From the NCBI GenBank assembly GCA_021807785.1, contig JAKBCO010000003.1, forward strand, positions 1 through 38,972: a DNA stretch of 38,972 nt, written 5' to 3'. Below the pieces are notes generated by a model. It worked only from the letters and a program-made list of their open reading frames with translations, did not search any database and was not told the origin of the DNA. Made by a program: the position numbers and the translations under genes. Below are positions 25,099 to 33,149 of this stretch, piece after piece; position 1 is the stretch's first letter, and each line of letters starts with the position of its first letter. This DNA comes from Pseudomonadota bacterium (lineage in GTDB: Bacteria > Pseudomonadota > Alphaproteobacteria > Acetobacterales > Acetobacteraceae).

Positions 25099-25548
25099 AT
25101 GGACTGGAAGGAACACGGCGTGAAGGTGATCCCGGGCAGCAACCTGGACACCAACACCGCCCAGACGCCGGGGATGAACCGCGCCGCGGCGATCAACTAC
25201 GCCCGCGTCGGCGCGCAGAAGATCTGGGCCGGCACGGTGCATATCCACCCCGGCGCCAAGACCGGCGCGCATCATCACGGCGAGCTGGAAAGCGTGATCT
25301 ATGTCCTGAAAGGCCGGGCCCGGATGCGCTGGGGCGATCACCTGGAATTCACCGCCGAGGCCGGGCCGGGCGATTTCATCTACGTCCCGCCCTTCGTGCC
25401 GCATCAGGAGATCAACGCCAGCTCCGACGAGACCCTGGAATGCGTCCTGGTGCGCAGCGATAACGAGGCGGTGGTGGTCAATCTCGACATCGCCCCGGTC
25501 GAGGCGCCGGAGCCGGTGGCCTGGATCGACCCGATTCACAAGGCCTGA
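25099..25548 (+). CDS. Single-domain cupin protein
   Basis: 149-aa cupin. Metal-binding motif 1 is [20 protein letters not shown] with His58-60 and Glu64; motif 2 is [14 protein letters not shown] with His102. All four usual ligands are present, so it should bind Fe, Mn or Ni. The function (dioxygenase, isomerase or sugar-binding) cannot be told. I prefer the ATG at 25099, with AGGAGG 6 bp upstream, over the GTG at 25093 that abuts it. The 3' end overlaps convergent thrS by 13 bp. Confidence 0.85.
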   Translation: MDWKEHGVKVIPGSNLDTNTAQTPGMNRAAAINYARVGAQKIWAGTVHIHPGAKTGAHHHGELESVIYVLKGRARMRWGDHLEFTAEAGPGDFIYVPPFVPHQEINASSDETLECVLVRSDNEAVVVNLDIAPVEAPEPVAWIDPIHKA

Positions 25549-27461
25549 TCGGGCGGGCGCGCCTCGGCGGCCAGCGCCGCCGCCGCCGCTTCCAGCCCCA
25601 GCACCTCCTGCGCCGCCCCGCCAAGCCGGCGCAGCGCGACCTCGCGGGTCTCCGCCTCCTTCCTTCCGACCACCACCAGCACCGGCACATGCGCGAGGCT
25701 GTGGGTGCGGATCTTGGCGTTGATCTTCTGGTTCGAGGTGTCGAGCCGCACCTCCAGCCCCGCCCGCCGCAGCGTCTCGGCCACCTCGGCGGCATAGGTG
25801 TCGGCGTCGGAGACGATGGTCGCCACCACCGCCTGCACCGGGGCGAGCCAGAGCGGGAACCGGCCGGCATATTGCTCGATCAATATGCCGAGGAAGCGCT
25901 CGAAGCTGCCCAGGATCGCCCGGTGCAGCATGACCGGGCGGCGGCGGGCGCCGTCCTCGGCGGTGTATTCCGCGTCCAGCCGCTCGGGCAGCACGAAATC
26001 CACCTGCAAGGTGCCGCACTGCCAGTCGCGCCCGATCGCATCGCGCAGCACGAATTCCAGCTTCGGGCCGTAGAACGCGCCCTCGCCGGGGTTGAGCGTG
26101 TAGGCGACGCCGGCGGTGGCGCAGGCCTCGCGCAGCGCCGCCTCGGCGCGATCCCAGACCGCATCCTCGCCGGCGCGCACCGCCGGGCGGTCGGAGAACT
26201 TCACCGCGAAACTCTCGAAGCCGAAGTCGCGATAGATCGACGACAGCAGCGCCACGAAGCGCACGGTTTCGGAGGCGATCTGGTCCTCGGTGCAGAAGAT
26301 ATGCGCGTCGTCCTGGGTGAAGGCGCGCACGCGCATGATGCCGTGCAGCGCGCCCGACGGCTCGTAGCGGTGGCAGGCGCCGAATTCGGCCATGCGCAGC
26401 GGCAACTCGCGGTAGGAGCGCACGCCCTGGCGGAAGATCTGCACATGGCACGGGCAGTTCATCGGCTTGAGCGCGAGGGTCTTGTCCTCGTCCTCCACCT
26501 GCGCCACGAACATGTTCTGGCGGAATTTCTCCCAGTGCCCGGAGGCTTCCCACAGCGCGCGATCCACCAGCTGCGGGGTGCGCACTTCCTGATAGCCCGC
26601 CGCGTCCAGCCGCCGGCGCATATAGGCTTCCGTGGTCCGATAGAGACGCCACCCGTTCGGATGCCAGAAGATGCTGCCGACCGCTTCCTCCTGGATATGA
26701 AACAGGTCCATCTCCTTGCCGATGCGGCGGTGATCGCGGCGCTCGGCTTCCTCGAGCTGATGCAGATAGGCATCGAGCTCCTTCTGGTCGCGCCAGGCGG
26801 TGCCGTAGATGCGGCTCAGCATGGCGTTGCGGTGATCGCCGCGCCAATAGGCCCCGGCCACCTTCATCAGCTTGAAGGCGGGGCCGATATCGGAGGTCGC
26901 GCGCATATGCGGCCCGCGGCAAAGATCGACCCATTCGCCCTGGGTATAGAGGCTGATCGTCTCGCCCCTGGGCAGGTCCTGGATCAGTTCCGCCTTGTAT
27001 TTCTCTCCCTTGTCCTGGAAGAAGCGGATCGCGTCCTCGCGGTCCAGCACGCGGCGGCGGAACGGCGCGCCACGCGCGACGATCTCGTGCATCCGCGCTT
27101 CGATGGCGGGAAAATCCTCCGGGGTGAACGGCTCGTTGCGGGCGAAGTCGTAATAGAACCCGTGCTCGATCGCCGGGCCGATGGTCACCTGGGTGCCGGG
27201 GAACAGGCTCTGCACCGCCTCGGCCAGCACATGCGCGGCGTCGTGGCGGATCAGCTCCAGCGCCTCCGGGTCGCGCCGGGTGACGAACACCACCGCCGCG
27301 TCGTGCTCGATCTCGGTCGCCAGATCGACCAGCTTGCCGTCGAGGCGCATGGCCAGCGCGGCGCGGGCGAGGCCGGGGCCGATCGCCTCGGCCACCGCGG
27401 TGCCGGTGACGGGCGCGGCGAAATGACGCACGGAACCGTCGGGCAGGGTGATGGCGGGCAT
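25536..27461 (-). CDS. thrS: Threonyl-tRNA synthetase
   Basis: 641-aa class II aminoacyl-tRNA synthetase. The order is a TGS domain ([17 protein letters not shown] start), an editing domain ([11 protein letters not shown] and [14 protein letters not shown], with the editing Cys), then the catalytic core with zinc ligands Cys in [10 protein letters not shown] and His in [20 protein letters not shown] and [15 protein letters not shown], and the anticodon-binding C-terminus. Length and start match the family exactly. It is 37 bp downstream of the MocR gene. No T-box or other leader is visible, as expected outside Firmicutes. Confidence 0.97.
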   Translation of the reverse strand: MPAITLPDGSVRHFAAPVTGTAVAEAIGPGLARAALAMRLDGKLVDLATEIEHDAAVVFVTRRDPEALELIRHDAAHVLAEAVQSLFPGTQVTIGPAIEHGFYYDFARNEPFTPEDFPAIEARMHEIVARGAPFRRRVLDREDAIRFFQDKGEKYKAELIQDLPRGETISLYTQGEWVDLCRGPHMRATSDIGPAFKLMKVAGAYWRGDHRNAMLSRIYGTAWRDQKELDAYLHQLEEAERRDHRRIGKEMDLFHIQEEAVGSIFWHPNGWRLYRTTEAYMRRRLDAAGYQEVRTPQLVDRALWEASGHWEKFRQNMFVAQVEDEDKTLALKPMNCPCHVQIFRQGVRSYRELPLRMAEFGACHRYEPSGALHGIMRVRAFTQDDAHIFCTEDQIASETVRFVALLSSIYRDFGFESFAVKFSDRPAVRAGEDAVWDRAEAALREACATAGVAYTLNPGEGAFYGPKLEFVLRDAIGRDWQCGTLQVDFVLPERLDAEYTAEDGARRRPVMLHRAILGSFERFLGILIEQYAGRFPLWLAPVQAVVATIVSDADTYAAEVAETLRRAGLEVRLDTSNQKINAKIRTHSLAHVPVLVVVGRKEAETREVALRRLGGAAQEVLGLEAAAAALAAEARPPDQAL

Positions 27462-27498
27462 GGGCGAGGGAGCTCCGAAGTTTTGAGGCCGGCCGGTT

Positions 27499-28929
27499 CT
27501 ATGGCGTCAGGCCCGCGGTCGGGCAAGGTGGGACGGGCGGGATCGGCCCCACCGCCCGGCGCAGCGCCGCGGCGATCGGCGCGGCGTCGGTCTCGGCGAT
27601 ATTGGTAAACCCCAGCAACAATCCCTGCGCGCGGGGCGGCCCCAGGAACTGCGCCGACAGCGCCGCCGGCCCGAGCCCGGCCGCCTCGGCCCGCCGCACC
27701 GCCGCCAGGTCCCACCCCGGGCGGGTGCCGTCGGGGCAGAGGGCCAGCAGCTGCAACCCGCCCGGCCGCGGCAGCACCGTCAGCCGCCCCGCGAACGCCT
27801 CGGTCACCGCCGCGGCCAGCGCCGCCCGCCGTACCGCATAGGCCGAGCGCATCCGGCGCAGATGGCGGGCGAAATGCCCCTCGGTCAGGAACGCGGCCAC
27901 CGCCGCCTGGGTCAGCGCCGGCGCGCCATGCGTCGCCAGCAGCGCCTGCCGGGTCGCCGCGACGAGCAGCTCCGCCGGCACCACCACATAACCAAGCCGC
28001 AGGCCAGGGAACAGCGTCTTGCTGAAGCTGCCGGCCAGGATCACCCGATCGCCGGTGTCCCGGCTTTTCAGCGCCGGCGGACGCACCCCGAGGTAGTGGA
28101 ACTCGGCATCGTAATCATCCTCGATCAGGAATCCGCCGCGGCGCGCCGCCCAGTCCAGCAGCGCCTGCCGTCGATGCGCCGAAAGCGCGACCCCGGTCGG
28201 GCTCTGATGGGCCGGCGTCAGCACCGCGACCCGCGCCCGATCATCGGGCGGGATGGTGGCGCCCTCCGCATCCACCGCCAGCGGCAAGACCAGCGCGCCG
28301 GCTGCCGCCAGCGCCCGCGCCGCCAGCTTGTAGCCCGGATTTTCGCACCACACCGCCGCGCCGGCGGGCAACAGCAGCCGCGCCAGCAAGGTCAGCGCGC
28401 CCTGGTAGCCCGCGGTCACGATCACCTGCGAGGCCGCGCAGGCGACCCCGCGCGCCACCGCGAGATAGGACGCGATCGCCGCCCGCAGCGCCGCAAGCCC
28501 GGCCGGATCCGGGTAGGCCAGCGCCGCGCCGGCCCCCCCGCGCGCCGCGCGCGCCACCAGCCGCGCCCACAGCGCGCGGGGAAACAAATCCAGCGCCGGA
28601 AGCCCCACGCGGAGCGGCGGCGGGCGGGCGGGCGGCGCAAGGGGCGGCCCGAGCGGCGACGAGACGGTCGGCGCGGCGCCGGGACGCGCCGCCGGCGAGA
28701 CGAGGGTGCCGCGGGGACCCTGGGTCATCAGCAGCCCCTCGCCGGCCAGCCGGGCATAGGCCGCATCCACCGTCCCGCGCGCGACGCCGAGCTGCGCCGC
28801 CAGCGCCCGCGCCGAGGCCAGCCGTTCCCCGGGCGCGAGGGTGCCGTCGGCCACCGCGGCGCGGATGCGCCCGGCCAGCTGGTCCTGCAGCGACCGCCGC
28901 CGGGTCCGGTCGAGGGTGAAGAGTGCCAT
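27499..28929 (-). CDS. MocR/PdxR-type regulator (GntR HTH fused to aminotransferase domain)
   Basis: 476-aa fusion: an N-terminal winged helix of the GntR family ([17 protein letters not shown], then [19 protein letters not shown], residues 13-58), a Pro-rich linker, and a fold-type-I aminotransferase-like domain. The PLP-binding Lys304 lies in [16 protein letters not shown], and [10 protein letters not shown] supplies the cofactor Asp. Such proteins sense PLP or amino-metabolites and often control the adjacent divergent gene. Here that is the CMD-GNAT-azoreductase operon across an 84-bp gap. PdxR controlling vitamin B6 genes is one alternative, but no pdx gene is near. Confidence 0.88.
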   Translation of the reverse strand: MALFTLDRTRRRSLQDQLAGRIRAAVADGTLAPGERLASARALAAQLGVARGTVDAAYARLAGEGLLMTQGPRGTLVSPAARPGAAPTVSSPLGPPLAPPARPPPLRVGLPALDLFPRALWARLVARAARGGAGAALAYPDPAGLAALRAAIASYLAVARGVACAASQVIVTAGYQGALTLLARLLLPAGAAVWCENPGYKLAARALAAAGALVLPLAVDAEGATIPPDDRARVAVLTPAHQSPTGVALSAHRRQALLDWAARRGGFLIEDDYDAEFHYLGVRPPALKSRDTGDRVILAGSFSKTLFPGLRLGYVVVPAELLVAATRQALLATHGAPALTQAAVAAFLTEGHFARHLRRMRSAYAVRRAALAAAVTEAFAGRLTVLPRPGGLQLLALCPDGTRPGWDLAAVRRAEAAGLGPAALSAQFLGPPRAQGLLLGFTNIAETDAAPIAAALRRAVGPIPPVPPCPTAGLTP

Positions 28930-29013
28930 GGCCCAATAATTTAGCCGAGTTTTGGTACTTTGCAGTGAGCCATCGGCGCGCCACCCTCACCCGGTTCCTC
29001 GGGAGCCGATGCC

Positions 29014-29466
29014 ATGCACACCGAACGCCTGTCCCCGCCCGACCTGTCGCCCGACGCCTATCGCGCCATCCGCGCCGTGGAAGCCGCCGCGCGCGCGCAT
29101 GGCCTGCCGGAACGGCTGATCGAGTTGGTGAAGCTGCGCGCCTCGCAGATCAACGGCTGCGCCTTCTGCCTCGACATGCATTCCCGCCTGCTGCGCGCCG
29201 CCGGCGAGCCGGAGCAGCGCCTGCATGTTCTTGCCGGCTGGCGCGACTCGCCGCTCTTCACCGCCGCCGAACGGGCCGTGCTGGGCTGGACCGAGGCGCT
29301 GACCCTGGTCGCCGAGACCCATGCACCCGACGTCGCCTACGCGCCGCTGCGCGATCATTTCTCGGACCGCGAGATCGTCGATCTGACCATCCTGATCGGT
29401 ACCATCAACCTCTGGAACCGGCTGGCGATCGGGATGCGCTACGTCCATGACGTGGCGGCGGCATGA
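29014..29466 (+). CDS. AhpD-like carboxymuconolactone decarboxylase-family protein
   Basis: 150-aa helical protein with the AhpD core NGCAFCLDMHSRLLRAAG: redox pair Cys49/Cys52 and the proton-relay His56. This motif marks peroxidase-type members (AhpD-like) rather than true gamma-carboxymuconolactone decarboxylases. GGAG lies 8 bp before the ATG. First gene of a three-gene operon, overlapping the GNAT gene by 4 bp, and divergent from the MocR regulator. A role in detoxifying peroxides or electrophiles is plausible. Confidence 0.88.
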   Translation: MHTERLSPPDLSPDAYRAIRAVEAAARAHGLPERLIELVKLRASQINGCAFCLDMHSRLLRAAGEPEQRLHVLAGWRDSPLFTAAERAVLGWTEALTLVAETHAPDVAYAPLRDHFSDREIVDLTILIGTINLWNRLAIGMRYVHDVAAA

Positions 29467-29897
29467 CCGACACGATCCTGCGCGCGGCGGAGGATGCCGC
29501 CGCGCTTGCGGCGTGTTTCCCGGTGCTGCGCGCGTTGCGCCCGCACCTCGCGGACCCGGCCGCCTTCGCAGCCCAGGTCGAACGCCAGCACGCCCAGGGC
29601 TACCGGCTGCTCGCCGCCTGGCGGGATGGCCAAGCGGTGGGTGCGGCCGGGTGGCGGCTGACCGAGAACCTGATCCACGGCCGCTTCGCCTATGTCGATG
29701 ATCTGGTGGTGGCGGAGACGGAACGCCGCTCCGGCCTCGGCGCGCGATTGCTCACCGCCGTTGCCGACGCCGCCCGCGCCGCCGGCTGCCGGCGCATGAT
29801 ACTGGATACCGGGCTCGAGAACGCGCTGGCGCAGCGGTTCTATTTCCGCTTCGGGATGCTCGCGCGCGGGCTGCATTTCGGGATCGACCTGCGGTGA
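29463..29897 (+). CDS. GNAT-family N-acetyltransferase
   Basis: 144-aa acetyl-CoA-dependent acyltransferase. The core beta4-alpha3 region is YVDDLVVAETERRSGLGARL, in which RRSGLGARLL is the acetyl-CoA pyrophosphate-binding loop, and RFYFRFGM near the C-terminus is the usual C-terminal motif. The substrate (antibiotic, polyamine or protein) is unknown. It is tied to its neighbours by 4-bp overlaps at both ends (ATGA with the CMD gene, GTGA with the azoreductase gene). Confidence 0.88.
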   Translation: MTDTILRAAEDAAALAACFPVLRALRPHLADPAAFAAQVERQHAQGYRLLAAWRDGQAVGAAGWRLTENLIHGRFAYVDDLVVAETERRSGLGARLLTAVADAARAAGCRRMILDTGLENALAQRFYFRFGMLARGLHFGIDLR

Positions 29898-30502
29898 CCG
29901 CTGCCCTGGTGGTGGAGGCCAGCCCGCGCGGGGCGGCTTCGCTCGGCCGGCAGGCCACCGCGCTGCTGCTGGACCGGCTGCGCGCGCGGCATCAGCCCTG
30001 GCGCGAGATCCGCCGCGATCTGGCCGACACCCCGCCGCCCTGGGTCGATGCCGGCTTCGCCGCGGCGATGCTGACCCCGCCCGATGCGCGCTCGGCCGCC
30101 CAGCACGCGGCGCTGGCGGAGTCCGAGCGCCTGATCGCCGAGCTCGAAACCACCGACCTGCTGGTGATCTCCACGCCGATGCATAATTTCACCGTGCCGG
30201 CGGTGCTGAAAGCCTGGATCGACCAGGTGCTGCGGGTGGAGCGCACGTTCCGCCGCACGTCCGCGGGCAAGGTCGGCACCCTGGCGCCGCGGCCCTGCTA
30301 CCTGGTGGTCGCCGCCGGCGGCGTGATCTCGCCCCCGGCGGCGCGGCAGCCGGATTTCCTGCTGCCCTATCTGCGGGCGGTGCTGGCCACGCTCGGCGTC
30401 GGCGAGCCGCTCGTGCTGCGGCTGGAGGCGCTGAGCGGGGCGGCGGATGCGCCGGCCCAGGTGGCCGCGGCGACCGAGGCCTGGCTGCGCGGCCTGGGGT
30501 AG
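29894..30502 (+). CDS. azoR: FMN-dependent NADH-azoreductase-type flavodoxin-fold oxidoreductase
   Basis: 202-aa flavodoxin-like protein. The N-terminal FMN phosphate loop is VVEASPRGAASLGRQ, the second loop STPMHNFTVPAVLKAWIDQV is the signature of AzoR/NQO-type quinone reductases, and VVAAGGVIS forms the third loop. It would reduce quinones, azo compounds or nitroaromatics with NAD(P)H. The start is GTG at 29894, overlapping the GNAT stop by 4 bp. With AhpD-like and GNAT partners this looks like a small detoxification operon. Confidence 0.88.
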   Translation: MTAALVVEASPRGAASLGRQATALLLDRLRARHQPWREIRRDLADTPPPWVDAGFAAAMLTPPDARSAAQHAALAESERLIAELETTDLLVISTPMHNFTVPAVLKAWIDQVLRVERTFRRTSAGKVGTLAPRPCYLVVAAGGVISPPAARQPDFLLPYLRAVLATLGVGEPLVLRLEALSGAADAPAQVAAATEAWLRGLG

Positions 30503-30506
30503 CGGC

Positions 30507-30854
30507 CTATGCCAGCGCGCGCGCCACCGCCTCCGGCTCGCGTTCGATGACCGTCAGATAGGCCTGCAAGGCGCTGTCCGCCCCGCTGCGGCCCTGTTCC
30601 AGGTCGCGCAGCCGCGCCAGCGAGATGTGATAGGCGCGGGCGAAGGCGGCCTGGCTGAGTCCCGCGCCGGCGCGCACCTGGCGCACCCGCATCGCCCCGC
30701 GCAGCCGGGCCAGCTCGGCCTCGGACAGCGGTGGGTTGTCGGGGTCGGCCTCGGCGCCCCGAGTGATGTCGGCATCCGTGAGCCCGTCGAGCTGCGCCTG
30801 GTCGGCCGGCGTCAGCGCCGGCGGGTGTCGGAGGTCAAGGGTGAACCGGGCCAT
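30507..30854 (-). CDS. XRE-type antitoxin with BrnA-like N-terminal segment
   Basis: 115-aa DNA-binding protein. The C-terminal half is a helix-turn-helix: VRQVRAGAGLSQAAFARAYH then ISLARLRDLEQGRSGADSAL. The N-terminal half contains LTDADITRGAEADPDNPPL, similar to the toxin-binding stretch of BrnA antitoxins. It overlaps the BrnT toxin gene by 20 bp and likely neutralises it and represses the operon. The start ATG at 30854 is backed by GGAGG about 10 bp upstream; an ATG at 30875 would add seven residues. Confidence 0.85.
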   Translation of the reverse strand: MARFTLDLRHPPALTPADQAQLDGLTDADITRGAEADPDNPPLSEAELARLRGAMRVRQVRAGAGLSQAAFARAYHISLARLRDLEQGRSGADSALQAYLTVIEREPEAVARALA

Positions 30855-31155
30855 AGGCACGTGCCTCCGCGGCATTGCAGCGGCGCGCCGAGATCAGGCG
30901 GATCGCGCCGTCGCGTTCGGTGACAACCACGGCGAACACCAGCCCGCCGATCGCCCCGACCAGCTTGAGCCGTCGTTCCCCGTCCTCCGGCCGCGAGGCG
31001 TCCACCGCGACCCGATCTGGATCGAGAAACACGCGCGTCGCGTAGGCAAACGACACCCCGTGCTTGACCAGGTTGGCCGCGGCCTTGGCGTCGTCCCAGG
31101 CAAACCGGAGACCTGCCGCTATATACGGAATGCCCGTAGTTCTGTCCAGTCCCAT
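30835..31155 (-). CDS. brnT: BrnT-family ribonuclease toxin
   Basis: 106-aa RelE-like toxin of the BrnT (DUF497) family, which cleaves RNA and arrests growth. The signature is FAWDDAKAAANLVKHGVSF at residues 18-36, followed by the RLISARRCNAAEARAY C-terminus with conserved Arg and Glu. It has about 15 extra residues before the usual start; ATG 31155 shares its A with the TGA of the lipoprotein gene, so coupling is likely, but a downstream non-ATG start is possible. Toxin precedes antitoxin, as in brnTA. Confidence 0.87.
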   Translation of the reverse strand: MGLDRTTGIPYIAAGLRFAWDDAKAAANLVKHGVSFAYATRVFLDPDRVAVDASRPEDGERRLKLVGAIGGLVFAVVVTERDGAIRLISARRCNAAEARAYGPVHP

Positions 31156-31493
31156 CACGGCTCGCCGGGTTTGATCGCCACCGGGTGGAGAAGCAGGATC
31201 GGGGTTGGCGCCACCCAGCCCCCATCGGCGAGCTGCGGCGGATGGTCGCGGAGTTTCGCCGGATCGGACCAGCAATCGGCATCGCCCAGGCTGCGGGTGC
31301 AATAGGGCGCGGGCGGCGGCGGGGGGGGTGGGCAGGGCAGGCCGGCCAGGGTCATGCGCACCGCGGTCACCACGTCGCAGCCGGGGGAGCCGGCGTAGGA
31401 CAGCGGCCCCGATGCCGCGCAGCCGGACAAGGCCGCGAGGCAGAGTGGGGCCGCGAGGCAGAGCAGGGCCGGAACCAAGGAAAGGCGGCGCAT
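31155..31493 (-). CDS. Small hypothetical lipoprotein
   Basis: 112-aa protein with a signal sequence starting MRRLSLVPALLCLAAP and lipobox LSGC around residue 24, so it is predicted to be lipidated. After the lipobox there are three further cysteines and a proline tract of seven (PCPPPPPPPAPYC). I recognise no domain. It ends in TGATG with brnT, so it is translationally linked to the toxin gene, perhaps by chance of compact packing. The ATG at 31493 is chosen because it starts the signal peptide; no strong ribosome binding site is seen. Confidence 0.6.
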   Translation of the reverse strand: MRRLSLVPALLCLAAPLCLAALSGCAASGPLSYAGSPGCDVVTAVRMTLAGLPCPPPPPPPAPYCTRSLGDADCWSDPAKLRDHPPQLADGGWVAPTPILLLHPVAIKPGEP

Positions 31494-31548
31494 GGGCAGA
31501 GCATCGCGCCCCCGGGTGAACGAGAGGTTTCCGCGCCGGTACGCGAAC

Positions 31549-31574
31549 GGGGCGGGCCCCGAGGGACCCGCCCC
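31549..31574 (-). terminator. GC-rich hairpin downstream of amt
   Basis: GGGGCGGG and CCCGCCCC form an 8-bp stem, extended by a mismatch and a short GC pairing. It lies 30 bp past the amt stop and upstream of the lipoprotein start. No T-run, so a candidate only. Confidence 0.45.
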
Positions 31575-31603
31575 GCGCATCCGGGCGATCAGCCCCGGAA
31601 GGG

Positions 31604-32923
31604 TTACTCGCCCTCCACGCCGATCGCGTAGGCGGTCTCGCCGTGGACGGCGTCGTCGCCCACTTTCAGCGTCGCCTCGTCCATCCGGAGCGGGGTGAAG
31701 AACGAGATCACCTTGAGGATGATGAAGGTGGCGACCACGTTATAGACGATGATGAAGATCGCGGCGTAGATCTGCACCAGCAGCTGGTGCGGGTTGCCGT
31801 AGAGCAGGCCGGTGACGTTCACGCCCGGCGCGTCCTTGGCGGTGCCGACATATTCCAGCATGTCCGGGGTCGCCAGGACGCCGGTCAGCAGCCCGCCCAT
31901 CAGCCCGGCGACGCCATGGGTGGAGAACACGCCGAGCGTGTCATCGACCTTCATCATCAGCGCGGTCTTCTGGATCTTGTTCATCGCGAACCAGGGAATG
32001 ATGCCCGCGCAGACGCCGATGATGAGCGCGCCCCAGCCGCTCACGTAACCGGCCGCCGGGGTGATGGCCACCAGCCCCGCGATCATGCCGTTCACCGCGC
32101 CGATGACCGAGGGCTTGCCGTAGGACATGTAGTCCATCAGCGTCCACACCATCACGCCCACGCAGGAGGCGATGTTGGTGTTCAGCACCGCCGCCCCGGC
32201 ATCGGCATTGGCGAAGTAGGGGTCACCGCCGTTGAACCCGTTCCAGCCGAGCCAGAGGATGCCGGCGCCCACCAGCGCCACCAGCAGGCTGTTGGGCGGG
32301 AAATGGTCGCGGTCCTGTTGCAGCCGCGGACCGATCACCGCCGCGGCGGTGAAGCCCGAGGCGGCGGCGGCCAGATGGATGACGTAGCCGCCCGAGAAAT
32401 CCGCCGCCCCCATGCCGGCGAGCCAGCCGCCGCCCCAGATGCTGAACGCCCCCACCGTATAGACCAGGGTCATCCAGACCGGGCAGAAGATCATCCAGGC
32501 CTTGAAACTCATGCGGCCCAGCACCGATCCGGCAAGGATGATGACGGTGATGGCGGCGAAGACGAACTGGAAATAGACCAGGGTCGCCATCGGGAAGCCC
32601 ATCGGTGGCATCCCCGAGGCCGCCGCCGGCACGGTGGCCTGGCCGAGTTCGAAGGCCGCCGACAGCGCCGGGAACGGCTTGCCGAGGAATGGAAACCATT
32701 GTGGTCCGAAGGCGAGATTATAGTCGAACAGAATCCAGACCACGAGCACCGAGGCGAAGGCATAGATCGACATGAAGGCGGAATTGATCGCCCATTTCTT
32801 CTTGACCACGCCGCCGTAGAGCACGACCAGCCCGGGGATGCTTTGCAGGCTGACGAAGGTCGCCGCCGCAAGCTGCCAGGCATTGTCGCCGGTATCGAGC
32901 CATTTGGGTGAGGGTACGAGCAC
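31604..32923 (-). CDS. amt: Ammonium transporter (Amt/MEP/Rh family)
   Basis: 439-aa inner-membrane ammonium channel with about 11 helices and no cleavable signal peptide. The start region GDNAWQLAAATFVSLQSIPG and the gate region FQFVFAAITVIILAGSVLGR are typical. The twin histidines of the pore are in GGYVIHLAAAASG and DTLGVFSTHGVAG. The start is GTG at 32923, with GGAGG 7 bp upstream; the frame open to 33499 has no family similarity. No glnK gene is adjacent, unlike most amtB loci. A sigma-54-like promoter lies about 125 bp upstream, consistent with nitrogen control. It is divergent from the PP2C-kinase gene. Confidence 0.94.
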   Translation of the reverse strand: MLVPSPKWLDTGDNAWQLAAATFVSLQSIPGLVVLYGGVVKKKWAINSAFMSIYAFASVLVVWILFDYNLAFGPQWFPFLGKPFPALSAAFELGQATVPAAASGMPPMGFPMATLVYFQFVFAAITVIILAGSVLGRMSFKAWMIFCPVWMTLVYTVGAFSIWGGGWLAGMGAADFSGGYVIHLAAAASGFTAAAVIGPRLQQDRDHFPPNSLLVALVGAGILWLGWNGFNGGDPYFANADAGAAVLNTNIASCVGVMVWTLMDYMSYGKPSVIGAVNGMIAGLVAITPAAGYVSGWGALIIGVCAGIIPWFAMNKIQKTALMMKVDDTLGVFSTHGVAGLMGGLLTGVLATPDMLEYVGTAKDAPGVNVTGLLYGNPHQLLVQIYAAIFIIVYNVVATFIILKVISFFTPLRMDEATLKVGDDAVHGETAYAIGVEGE

Positions 32924-33048
32924 GAATCTTCCTCCAGACCTGTTGATAAAGGTTCCGACGGCATCGTCGGCCGAAGCGCCGGCACCCTGACCCCGCGGGT
33001 TTTTCCCAATCGGCAGGAACGCCGGTACGATCGCGCCGCCGGGAGGGT

Positions 33049-33065
33049 AAGCAAGGCACATGCCA
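33049..33065 (-). promoter_or_regulatory. Sigma-54 promoter candidate for amt
   Basis: Read on the minus strand: TGGCATG-TGCC-TTGCTT, one base off TGGCACG-N4-TTGCW, with the GG and GC dinucleotides exactly 10 bp apart. The transcript would start near 33039, leaving a leader of about 115 nt. NtrC-RpoN control of amt is standard in Proteobacteria. I did not find a convincing NtrC site. Confidence 0.65.
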
Positions 33066-33085
33066 TCCACCCCAGGGCGGGCGGT

Positions 33086-33102
33086 TTGCACGCGGCTTGC
33101 TT
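33086..33102 (+). promoter_or_regulatory. Weaker sigma-54-like promoter for the PP2C-kinase gene
   Basis: TTGCACG-CGGC-TTGCTT matches the -24/-12 pattern with correct 10-bp spacing, but the invariant GG at -24 reads TG. The start would be near 33112, about 38 bp before the ATG. A TTGACA at 33101-33106 could instead be a -35 element, though no matching -10 follows. Confidence 0.4.
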
Positions 33103-33149
33103 GACAAAAGAAGCGCCCGCGCGGCGCCATCACAGCCGAAGGCCACCCC

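Noticed and set aside
25689-27608. 639-codon plus-strand frame opposite thrS
   Set aside because: Mirror of the thrS coding frame; thrS is certain from its zinc ligands and editing motifs.
33101-33130. Sigma-70 promoter from TTGACA before the PP2C-kinase gene
   Set aside because: No plausible -10 hexamer occurs 16-18 bp downstream; the region there is GC only.
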